Origin: an uncultured bacterium
GTDB taxonomy: Bacteria > Bacillota > Clostridia > Lachnospirales > Lachnospiraceae
Direction of reading: 5' to 3'
Length of the DNA stretch: 33,393 nt
Assembly (NCBI GenBank): GCA_905214675.1
Contig: CAJMMS010000016.1
Span: 1 to 33,393 of the forward strand
Shown here: one piece after another, positions 24,135-30,295 of the stretch
How the letters are laid out: the number at the start of each line of letters is the position of its first letter
Position numbering within the stretch: the first letter of the stretch is position 1
Translations under genes and position numbers: made by a program
Notes under the pieces: generated by a model
Told to the model about the DNA's origin: nothing
Database searches by the model: none
The model's input: the letters and a program-made list of their open reading frames with translations, nothing else

Positions 24135-25001
24135 TTATCTTAGTTTGGAAAACTCATCTGCAAGTGCCGCAAATTCTTTTAATGTCAATGTCTCCCCGCG
24201 TACATTTGCTGGGAAACCAAGCTTTTCAAAAGCTGTCTGGATCTGTTCTTTCGTTGCTGCAATCTCCGGTGAATTATTCAGACCGTTGAGCAGCGTTTTT
24301 CTTCTCTGGTTAAAAGAAGCACGGATGATCCGAAACATCAGATTCTCATCCTTTACCGTGATAGGCGGGTTTTCATGCAGTGTCAGCCGAATGACCGCAC
24401 TTCCGACATTCGGACGCGGCATAAAGCAGTTTGGCGGTACATTTGCCACGATGTACGGCTCTGCATAAAACTGCACAGCCAGGGATAATGCCCCGTAATC
24501 TTTTGTGCCAGGTCCCGCCTGCATACGCAGGGCAACTTCTTTCTGAACCATAACGGTAATGCTCTTTACCGGCACATGGCTCTCAAAAAGTCCCATGATG
24601 ATCGGTGTGGTAATATAATACGGCAGATTTGCCACCACTTTGATCGCTCTGCCCTGATTGTATTCATCTGCCAGTTTTGCGATATCCAGTTTCAGCACAT
24701 CTTCATTGATCACCGTTACGTTGTCATACTCTGCCAGCGTCTCGGAGAGGATCGGGATCAGATTGCGGTCAATCTCCACTGCCACAACTTTTCCTGCCGC
24801 CTCCGCCAGATACTGTGTCATCGTTCCGATACCAGGGCCGATTTCCAGCACACAGTCATCTTTTGTGATCTCTGCAGACGCGATGATCTTGTTCAGCACA
24901 TGGGCATCGATCAGAAAATTCTGCCCGAACTTCTTCTGAAAGGCAAAATCATATTTTTTAATTACTTCTATGGTTTTCTGCGGATTTGATAATTTCTCCA
25001 T
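24135..25001 (-). CDS. rsmA: 16S rRNA dimethyladenosine transferase
   Basis: 288 residues from ATG 25001, supported by GCAGG six bases upstream; an in-frame start at 25052 would add 17 residues that look unlike the family. RsmA (KsgA) dimethylates two adjacent adenines near the 3' end of 16S rRNA during small-subunit assembly. It shows KKYDFAFQKKFGQNFLID, the SAM loop VLEIGPGIGTMT, acidic VVAVEID, and the catalytic NLPY in VVANLPYYITTP. The chosen start lies inside the 3' end of tatD, a 44-base overlap, so translation is probably coupled. Confidence 0.95.
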   Translation of the reverse strand: MEKLSNPQKTIEVIKKYDFAFQKKFGQNFLIDAHVLNKIIASAEITKDDCVLEIGPGIGTMTQYLAEAAGKVVAVEIDRNLIPILSETLAEYDNVTVINEDVLKLDIAKLADEYNQGRAIKVVANLPYYITTPIIMGLFESHVPVKSITVMVQKEVALRMQAGPGTKDYGALSLAVQFYAEPYIVANVPPNCFMPRPNVGSAVIRLTLHENPPITVKDENLMFRIIRASFNQRRKTLLNGLNNSPEIAATKEQIQTAFEKLGFPANVRGETLTLKEFAALADEFSKLR

Positions 25002-25785
25002 TGTTTCCTGCCTTTCCGTCTGTGATACGGTACATATTTCTCGCGTTCTCATAAGTAACCTTTTCTGCTTCTTCTCTGGAAATGCCCTTCAACTCAGCGA
25101 TCATATCAAGCACATAGGAAATATAGGCAGAACAGTTTCGTTTGCCGCGAAATGGCACCGGTGCCAGATACGGGCAGTCGGTTTCCGTCAAAATCCGCTC
25201 AAGTGGAATGCTCTCCACCACTTCTTTTAAAACTCTTGCATTTTTAAACGTAACAACACCACCGACTCCGATATAATACCCCATCTTGATATACTCTTTC
25301 GCCATCTCTTTCGAACCGGAAAAGCAGTGGATCACACCTCCGGTCGTTCCGGCATGCTCACTTTTGATCAGATCAAACGTATCCTGCGCGGCCTCACGGC
25401 TGTGTACAATGACCGGAAGATTTACCTCTTTTGCAAGCTCCATCTGTTTTTTAAACCATTCCTTCTGGAGCTCGTGGGACTCTTTATCCCAGTAATAATC
25501 AAGGCCGATCTCGCCGACTGCGACTGTTTTTTCCATGGTACACATCTCTTTGAGCTGCTGCATCTTCCCCTCGTCCAGTTCACCGACGTGATCCGGATGC
25601 ACACCGACTGCCGCATAGACATACGGATAACGTTTGGAAAGCTCTACACTGTCTTCTGCTCCCTGAAAGCTTGCACCTACATTTACAATACAGCCAACGC
25701 CCTGCTCTTCCATCGTGGAGAGCAGGTAGTCTCTGTCTTTGTCAAACGCTTCATCATCATAATGAGCGTGGCTGTCAAAAATCAT
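24958..25785 (-). CDS. tatD: TatD-family metal-dependent hydrolase (DNase)
   Basis: 275 residues, slightly longer than the usual 255-260. TIM-barrel metal ligands are in order: DSHAHYDD (3-10), GEIGLDYYW, VIVHSREA, VIHCFSGS and ETDCPYLAP. TatD proteins are metal-dependent nucleases linked to DNA repair and RNA quality control; the physiological substrate here is unknown. The extra C-terminal 20 residues are polar and are encoded within the overlap with rsmA. AAGGGGA precedes ATG 25785, 14 bases after metG. The order metG-tatD-rsmA is common in Firmicutes, often with rnmV between the last two; rnmV is absent here. Confidence 0.93.
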   Translation of the reverse strand: MIFDSHAHYDDEAFDKDRDYLLSTMEEQGVGCIVNVGASFQGAEDSVELSKRYPYVYAAVGVHPDHVGELDEGKMQQLKEMCTMEKTVAVGEIGLDYYWDKESHELQKEWFKKQMELAKEVNLPVIVHSREAAQDTFDLIKSEHAGTTGGVIHCFSGSKEMAKEYIKMGYYIGVGGVVTFKNARVLKEVVESIPLERILTETDCPYLAPVPFRGKRNCSAYISYVLDMIAELKGISREEAEKVTYENARNMYRITDGKAGNNGEIIKSAENHRSN

Positions 25786-25799
25786 ATTTTCTTATCCCC

Positions 25800-27749
25800 T
25801 TAGCAGATCTCTGCTCCGGACGGCATTTTCTTTTCCGGTACCATTAAAGAAAGTTCACCCTTCTCATCCTCTGCACACAGCAGCATACCTTCTGAAAGAA
25901 CTCCGGCAAGTTTTGCAGGTTTTAAGTTTACCAGTACCATGACTTTTTTGCCAACCATCTCTTCCGGTGTGTAATGTGCCTTGATTCCGGATACGATCTG
26001 TTTTACCTGGCTGCCGATCTTAACCTGGGAGCAGAGCAGTTTTTTGGATTTTTTCACTGCCTCGCAGGAAATGATCTCGCCTACCTGGAACTGCATTTTG
26101 CCGAATTCTTCAAATGTGATCTCATCCTTCGGTTCAATATCAATGCCTTTTTCCTCTTCTTTTACTTCTTCTGTTGCCGGATGAAGCTCTGCAACTTTTG
26201 CCATCACTTCCTTGATATCCATACGTGCAAAGAGGATTTCCGGTTTCTCTGTTACTTTATTGCCAGATGGATACAGACCAAAGGTATCCATCTGGCAAAG
26301 CTTGCGTTTCTGTGCTCCGAGCTGTGCCAGTACTTTATCAGAAGTCTCCGGCATAAAGGATTCCAGAAGTGTTGCTCCGACGCTGATGGATTCTACCAGA
26401 TTGTAGAGAACCGTTGCCAGACGATCTTTTTTTGCCTCGTCTTTTGCCAGTGCCCACGGCATCGTCTCATCGATGTATTTGTTGCAGCGTTTGAACAGTG
26501 TAAAGATCTCGGTGATTGCATCTGCCACACGCAGCTCTTCCATTTTTGCAGTGACTTTGTCCGGTGTCTCCAGAACGACTTTCTTTAATTCTTCATCCAC
26601 CGGCTCGTTTACGTTCTTATTTTCTACTACGCCGCTGAAATATTTATTGGACATGGAAACCGTACGGTTTACCAGGTTTCCGAGGGTATTTGCCAGGTCA
26701 GAATTCATACGCTCTACCATCAGCTCCCAGGAGATCACACCGTCGTTTTCAAACGGCATCTCATGCAGAACGAAATAACGCACTGCATCCACACCAAAGA
26801 AATCAACCAGTTCATCGGCATACAGTACATTTCCTTTGGATTTGCTCATCTTGCCGTCACCCTGCAGCAGCCACGGATGTCCGAATACCTGTTTCGGAAG
26901 CGGCAGGTCCAGTGCCATCAGGAAAATCGGCCAGTAAATCGTATGGAAACGGATGATATCCTTACCGATCAGATGCAGATCTGCAGGCCAGTCTTTCCTG
27001 AACTGCTCGCTGCTGTTGCCGTCACAGTCATAACCGATGCCGGTGATGTAGTTGGTCAGTGCATCCAGCCATACATAAACGACATGTTTCGGATCGAAAT
27101 CTACCGGAATGCCCCATTTAAAGGAAGTACGGGATACGCACAGATCCTGAAGTCCCGGAAGAAGGAAGTTGTTCATCATCTCATTCTTTCTGGAAACCGG
27201 CTGGATAAATTCCGGATGGGTGTTGATATGTTCGATCAGACGGTCTGCATATTTGCTCATACGGAAGAAATAAGCTTCTTCTTTTGCAGGCTGCACTTCA
27301 CGGCCGCAGTCCGGACATTTGCCGTCCACCAGCTGAGATTCGGTAAAGAAAGACTCACAAGGTGTACAGTACATACCTTCATAATGTCCCTTGTAGATAT
27401 CTCCCTTGTCGTACAGTTTTTTGAAGATCTTCTGTACCTGTTTTTCGTGGTCTGCATCTGTTGTACGGATAAATTTATCGTAAGATGTATTCATCAGATC
27501 CCAGATTCTTTTAATCTCTGCGGAAACTTCATCCACAAAAGCCTTCGGTGTCACACCTTTTTCTTCTGCTTTCAGCTCGATCTTCTGGCCATGCTCATCG
27601 GTTCCGGTCTGGAAGAATACATCGTATCCCTGCTGTCTTTTGAATCGGGCAATGCTGTCTGCCAGCACGATCTCATAGGTATTTCCGATATGCGGTTTGC
27701 CGGATGTATAGGCAATCGCAGTTGTCATATAAAATTTCTTTTTATCCAT
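25800..27749 (-). CDS. metG: Methionyl-tRNA synthetase with C-terminal tRNA-binding domain
   Basis: 649 residues from ATG 27749, set by AGGAGG upstream; a start at 27797 would add 16 residues of leader sequence. A class I synthetase: the HIGH-type motif is KPHIGN (18-23), KMSKS is at 300-304, and the zinc knuckle cysteines are C128, C131, C145 and C148. The anticodon-binding helical domain follows. An OB-fold tRNA-binding domain begins near residue 550 (MQFQVGEIISCEAVKKSKKL) and helps dimerisation and tRNA capture. It opens a metG-tatD-rsmA operon. Its leader of about 160 bases carries a structured element related to the two RNA copies and a strong hairpin before the ribosome binding site; no T-box or S-box core is visible. 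Confidence 0.97.
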   Translation of the reverse strand: MDKKKFYMTTAIAYTSGKPHIGNTYEIVLADSIARFKRQQGYDVFFQTGTDEHGQKIELKAEEKGVTPKAFVDEVSAEIKRIWDLMNTSYDKFIRTTDADHEKQVQKIFKKLYDKGDIYKGHYEGMYCTPCESFFTESQLVDGKCPDCGREVQPAKEEAYFFRMSKYADRLIEHINTHPEFIQPVSRKNEMMNNFLLPGLQDLCVSRTSFKWGIPVDFDPKHVVYVWLDALTNYITGIGYDCDGNSSEQFRKDWPADLHLIGKDIIRFHTIYWPIFLMALDLPLPKQVFGHPWLLQGDGKMSKSKGNVLYADELVDFFGVDAVRYFVLHEMPFENDGVISWELMVERMNSDLANTLGNLVNRTVSMSNKYFSGVVENKNVNEPVDEELKKVVLETPDKVTAKMEELRVADAITEIFTLFKRCNKYIDETMPWALAKDEAKKDRLATVLYNLVESISVGATLLESFMPETSDKVLAQLGAQKRKLCQMDTFGLYPSGNKVTEKPEILFARMDIKEVMAKVAELHPATEEVKEEEKGIDIEPKDEITFEEFGKMQFQVGEIISCEAVKKSKKLLCSQVKIGSQVKQIVSGIKAHYTPEEMVGKKVMVLVNLKPAKLAGVLSEGMLLCAEDEKGELSLMVPEKKMPSGAEIC

Positions 27750-27772
27750 TTCTGCCTCCTGTATAATAAGAT

Positions 27773-27798
27773 GTTGGGGGCAAGTTTTTGCCCCCAAC
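27773..27798 (-). terminator. Strong hairpin before the metG ribosome binding site (possible attenuator)
   Basis: GTTGGGGGCAA (27773-27783) pairs perfectly with TTGCCCCCAAC (27788-27798), an eleven-base G/C-rich stem with a four-base loop. On the minus strand it is followed by ATCTTATTATA, U-rich but not a clean U-run, and then the AGGAGG of metG about a dozen bases on. It may be a weak attenuator or a translation control hairpin. Confidence 0.5.
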
Positions 27799-27800
27799 TA

Positions 27801-27893
27801 ATGCCTGCGAATTGCTCCGTTACAAAGTAACTCCCGCAATTCTATAAACATTCGGAATTCGCATATTTACTGCGCAAATAGCTACTTCCTCAT
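27801..27893 (-). ncRNA. Structured leader element, copy C (3' module) upstream of metG
   Basis: From ATGAG to AGGCAT this segment aligns with the 3' half of copy B: shared GAAGT and ATATGCGAAT separated by an equal length, then GAATTG, GGGAG, a short variable hairpin, CGGAG, CAATTCG and AGGCAT. The local hairpin is GAATTGC/GCAATTC with a GGGA/GGA internal loop and a GTTAC/GTAAC tip; in copy B the tip is GTAC/GTAC. The bases 27806-27815 can instead pair as TGCGAATT with AATTCGCA (27856-27863). The 5' module of copies A and B is absent. Confidence 0.55.
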
Positions 27894-27917
27894 GTTTAGC
27901 TTTTAACGCTTATTTCT

Positions 27918-27946
27918 ACGGTAACATAGGAATGTTTGTCTGTCAA
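27918..27946 (-). promoter_or_regulatory. Promoter of the metG operon
   Basis: Perfect TTGACA (27941-27946) on the minus strand, 17 bases, then TACCGT (27918-27923), a poor -10. The -35 begins only 14 bases after the stop codon of the fibronectin-III gene. Transcription would start near 27910. Confidence 0.5.
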
Positions 27947-27959
27947 GATTTCAGACTTA

Positions 27960-28964
27960 TTAAAATACGCGACTAAATGAACGACTCTTCGTATTCCAGT
28001 AATACAATCTTCCGGATTTATTTACTTTTGAACCATTTTTCTTTTTTGTCTCAACGCATATGTAATACGTCTTTTTCGGATTGATTGCTTTTCCTTTGAA
28101 TTTCTTGATTGTAACCTTTGTCGTATTCTTGCCAACTGATTTTACTTTCTTATAGCCTGATTTCAGTTTTGTGGACATATAGATATCATATCCACTTGCT
28201 CCGCCGACTTTTCCCCACTGGAAACTCAAACTTCCTTTTTTAACTTTGATTGTCTTTTCTTTAATGCGTGCCTGATTGAAGCACTGGATCTTTGCTTTCG
28301 GAGTGCTGTAAGTTTTGCCATTTACCGTCTTAAACGCCTGAATGGTTACAGTATAAACTTCATCTTTCATTTTCGTAAAAGATGCTCTGGAAGCATAGCT
28401 GTTTGTGCTTACCGGCTTGCCGACACGTCTGCCTTTGCTGTTATACAGAGTCACCTCTACCCTGTCTGCTGTCTCTACTCTGTCCCATGAAACGTCCAGA
28501 GTTTTTGCATAAAACCACCATTTTTCCTGTTTGAAATTATGTACGGCTGCCGGAATTGTCTCTACTGTTATACTTACAGGTGAACTTGTTTTTGTTCCAT
28601 TCAAGGTATACGCCTCTACCCGCACACGATAATTCTTTCCATCCTGCAGTCCGGTCAGTGTATATGACGGTGTTTTGGATGTTCCGACCAGCTTCATATC
28701 ACTGGAGCTGGTGCCAAGATAAATGTTATACCCTTCTGTAGTCAGATTATTCATGGAACTTGTATATGTCTGTGCCCAACTGATGCTTACACTGTTCTTA
28801 TTCCATGCTGTCTGCTTTAAATCTCCTAACGATACATAATAATACGCACTTTCTGCCGCCTGTACCTGTTTTGCTCCGCTTCCAATCATCGCTCCAACGC
28901 TTCCTGCTGCCAGAGTCAGCGCCATAAGGAGCATCATACGAAGTTTTTTTTCTTTTTTTATCAT
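27960..28964 (-). CDS. Secreted protein with fibronectin type III repeats
   Basis: 334 residues. A signal peptide (about 1-36, cleavage after VQA) is followed by three fibronectin-III-like modules. The first (about 45-135) is typical, with SVSISWAQ, GYNIYLGTSS, YTLTGLQDGKNYRVRVEAY. The second (about 140-230) reads LDVSWDRVETADRVEVTLY. The third (about 240-325) reads SFQWGKVGGASGYDIYMST and is very lysine-rich. There is no catalytic domain, sortase signal or surface-layer domain. Such proteins are common on Lachnospiraceae surfaces and probably bind glycans or other surface proteins; this is an inference. AAGGAG lies upstream of ATG 28964. The leader of about 220 bases holds structured RNA copy B. 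Confidence 0.85.
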   Translation of the reverse strand: MIKKEKKLRMMLLMALTLAAGSVGAMIGSGAKQVQAAESAYYYVSLGDLKQTAWNKNSVSISWAQTYTSSMNNLTTEGYNIYLGTSSSDMKLVGTSKTPSYTLTGLQDGKNYRVRVEAYTLNGTKTSSPVSITVETIPAAVHNFKQEKWWFYAKTLDVSWDRVETADRVEVTLYNSKGRRVGKPVSTNSYASRASFTKMKDEVYTVTIQAFKTVNGKTYSTPKAKIQCFNQARIKEKTIKVKKGSLSFQWGKVGGASGYDIYMSTKLKSGYKKVKSVGKNTTKVTIKKFKGKAINPKKTYYICVETKKKNGSKVNKSGRLYYWNTKSRSFSRVF

Positions 28965-29019
28965 GTTTTTCTCCTTTGCTTTGTGCTGTAATTTGGGGTG
29001 CTGCTATAAATATCGTAAT

Positions 29020-29186
29020 CAAATGATGCCTTCCGAATTGCTCCGTACTTCGTACTCCCACAATTCGTACCATATATTCGCATATCGTGAAGCTTATGCT
29101 CCACTTCTATGCTCATATCCGGGCGGGGCACGAAACCATAAAACCACTCCTGTGCAAGCACATCGTGGTTTTGGGTTTCTGCCCCT
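29020..29186 (-). ncRNA. Structured RNA element, copy B (complete), upstream of the FN3 gene
   Basis: Minus strand, directly after an extended -10. The 5' module has stem GGGGCA/TGCCCC (29125-29130 with 29180-29185), then GAAACC/GGTTTC-type pairing, AACCAC/GTGGTT, a GA/GGA internal loop, and TGTGC-TT-GCACA. The middle hairpin is GTGGAGC with GCTTCAC, enclosed by GCATA/TATGC. The 3' module is CGAATTGT with GCAATTCG, an internal GGGA/GGA loop and a GTAC-GAA-GTAC tip, closing with GGCAT. The first module covaries with copy A; the last two align with copy C. It could be a free RNA or a 5' leader of the fibronectin-III gene, since no terminator follows. Confidence 0.65.
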
Positions 29187-29192
29187 AGCATC

Positions 29193-29201
29193 ATTATATC
29201 A
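29193..29201 (-). promoter_or_regulatory. Extended -10 promoter for RNA copy B
   Basis: The minus strand reads TGATATAAT: perfect TATAAT (29193-29198) with a TGn extension (29199-29201). The TGA is also the stop codon of the upstream transporter gene. No convincing -35 lies 17-18 bases upstream. Copy A has the same arrangement at the same distance from its hairpin. Confidence 0.6.
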
Positions 29202-30104
29202 TTTTTCTGCTTTCACCGCTACTCTTTTTGGCAATGGCAGGGAAATTTTTTCAACAATCAGGAAAGAACACATCATCAGTACTGCCCCAAGCACAAAACG
29301 CATCCCGGGACGTTCTCCCAGCACCAGGATCGAGAGCAGACAACCAAACACACTCTCAAAAGAGAGGATTACGCCACTCGTGGACGTTTTCACATATTTC
29401 TGCCCGAATACGCTGAGCAGATATGGCACAACCGTACAGAATACCGCCAGATAAGCAATGCTTCCGATGTTCATGCCGGACATGGCTGCCGGATGCGGCT
29501 CCAGGATCATTGCCGCGGCAAGTCCCAGGATACCGCCCGTCCCGATCTGAAGCATATTTAACAGAAAGCCATCCTCTTCCCTTGCAAAAATCCCGGTCAC
29601 AACGATATGGATTGCATAGCATACCGCCGAGAGCAGCGAGATCAGATCGCCTTTGTTGATCCCGTCAAAACTTCCAAGCAAGATAAATCCAAGTCCCATA
29701 ATGCAGAAAAATGCCGCCAGAATATCTGCCTTCTGTGGCTTTTTTCTGCGGATCACCCAGTAAATGAGCGGCAGGATCGCTACATAAGAACCTATAATAA
29801 AGGAAGATTTGGAAGAGGTCGTATATTGCAGACCAACGGTAAAGAACAGAAATTCAAAATACAGGACAATGCCCATGATGATCCCTCTCTTTAACGTACG
29901 GAGGGTCATTTTCTTCATTCTCGGAATACAGATGAGCGTCATGATGCCGCCCGCTAACAGAAAGCGAAAGGCCAGAAGCCAGATCGGCGAGACATTTTCC
30001 AGCGTGTCTTTTAACACGCAAAAGGCACTGCCCCAGGTGAAGGCCGCCAGGAACAGTGCGAAAATTGCAATTATTTTCTTAGATGAACTGATTTGTTTTT
30101 TCAT
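29199..30104 (-). CDS. EamA (drug/metabolite transporter) family permease
   Basis: 301 residues with ten predicted membrane helices in two EamA repeats. The first repeat starts at about residue 10 (IIAIFALFLAAFTWGSAFCVLK), with conserved WLLAFRFLLAGGIM and QYTTSSKSSFIIGSYVAILP. The second starts near residue 155 with CYAIHIVVTGIFAR and includes YLLSVFGQKYVKTSTSGVILSFESVFGCLLS. The substrate cannot be told from sequence; relatives export amino acids, metabolites or drugs. ATG 30104 lies inside the 3' end of the DUF4250 gene (26-base overlap) with no clear ribosome binding site, so its translation probably depends on the upstream gene. Confidence 0.88.
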   Translation of the reverse strand: MKKQISSSKKIIAIFALFLAAFTWGSAFCVLKDTLENVSPIWLLAFRFLLAGGIMTLICIPRMKKMTLRTLKRGIIMGIVLYFEFLFFTVGLQYTTSSKSSFIIGSYVAILPLIYWVIRRKKPQKADILAAFFCIMGLGFILLGSFDGINKGDLISLLSAVCYAIHIVVTGIFAREEDGFLLNMLQIGTGGILGLAAAMILEPHPAAMSGMNIGSIAYLAVFCTVVPYLLSVFGQKYVKTSTSGVILSFESVFGCLLSILVLGERPGMRFVLGAVLMMCSFLIVEKISLPLPKRVAVKAEK

Positions 30105-30252
30105 CGTAGTGATAGTCTATGCTGTCCATTTTCTCCAGGAGATTCTGCCGGTTCAGTCCGCGGCAGGTGCACAGTGCCTCCAGTGATTCATAATAATCAC
30201 GCAGTTGTGTGTTTACATAGCTCAACAGTATCATCGGATCTTTTGGAATCAT
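30079..30252 (-). CDS. DUF4250-like 57-residue protein
   Basis: A frame from ATG 30252 to TAA 30079 with AAGGAG six bases upstream. The protein opens MIPKDPMILLSYVNTQLRD, continues with a helix YYESLEALC and a short helix-turn-helix-like part (GLNRQNLLEKMDSID), and ends YHYDEKTNQFI. This closely fits the DUF4250 family of about 60-residue clostridial proteins (PKDP-x-ILLS-x-N near the start, Y-x-Y-x3-x-NQF at the end). Its function is unknown; it is soluble and might bind nucleic acid. It sits 43 bases after clpB and overlaps the EamA gene start. Confidence 0.85.
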   Translation of the reverse strand: MIPKDPMILLSYVNTQLRDYYESLEALCTCRGLNRQNLLEKMDSIDYHYDEKTNQFI

Positions 30253-30295
30253 ACTTTACTCCTTTTTTCAAACTTGCGGACTCCCGGTGCGAACA

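Noticed and set aside
26763..27830. 355-codon plus-strand frame opposite metG
   Set aside because: It is the antisense shadow of metG, whose full set of synthetase motifs is on the other strand. The Cys/His/Phe-rich composition is typical of a reversed coding strand and no binding site precedes it.
27750..27910. T-box or S-box leader on metG
   Set aside because: Neither the T-box AGGGTGG core nor the SAM-I core is present, although the leader is clearly structured.
28961..29194. 77-codon minus-strand reading frame lying over RNA copy B
   Set aside because: In copy A the matching frame meets a stop within a few codons in both possible registers, while the hairpin pairing is conserved. The conservation is therefore of RNA structure. 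It also has no ribosome binding site because it begins at the transcript start.
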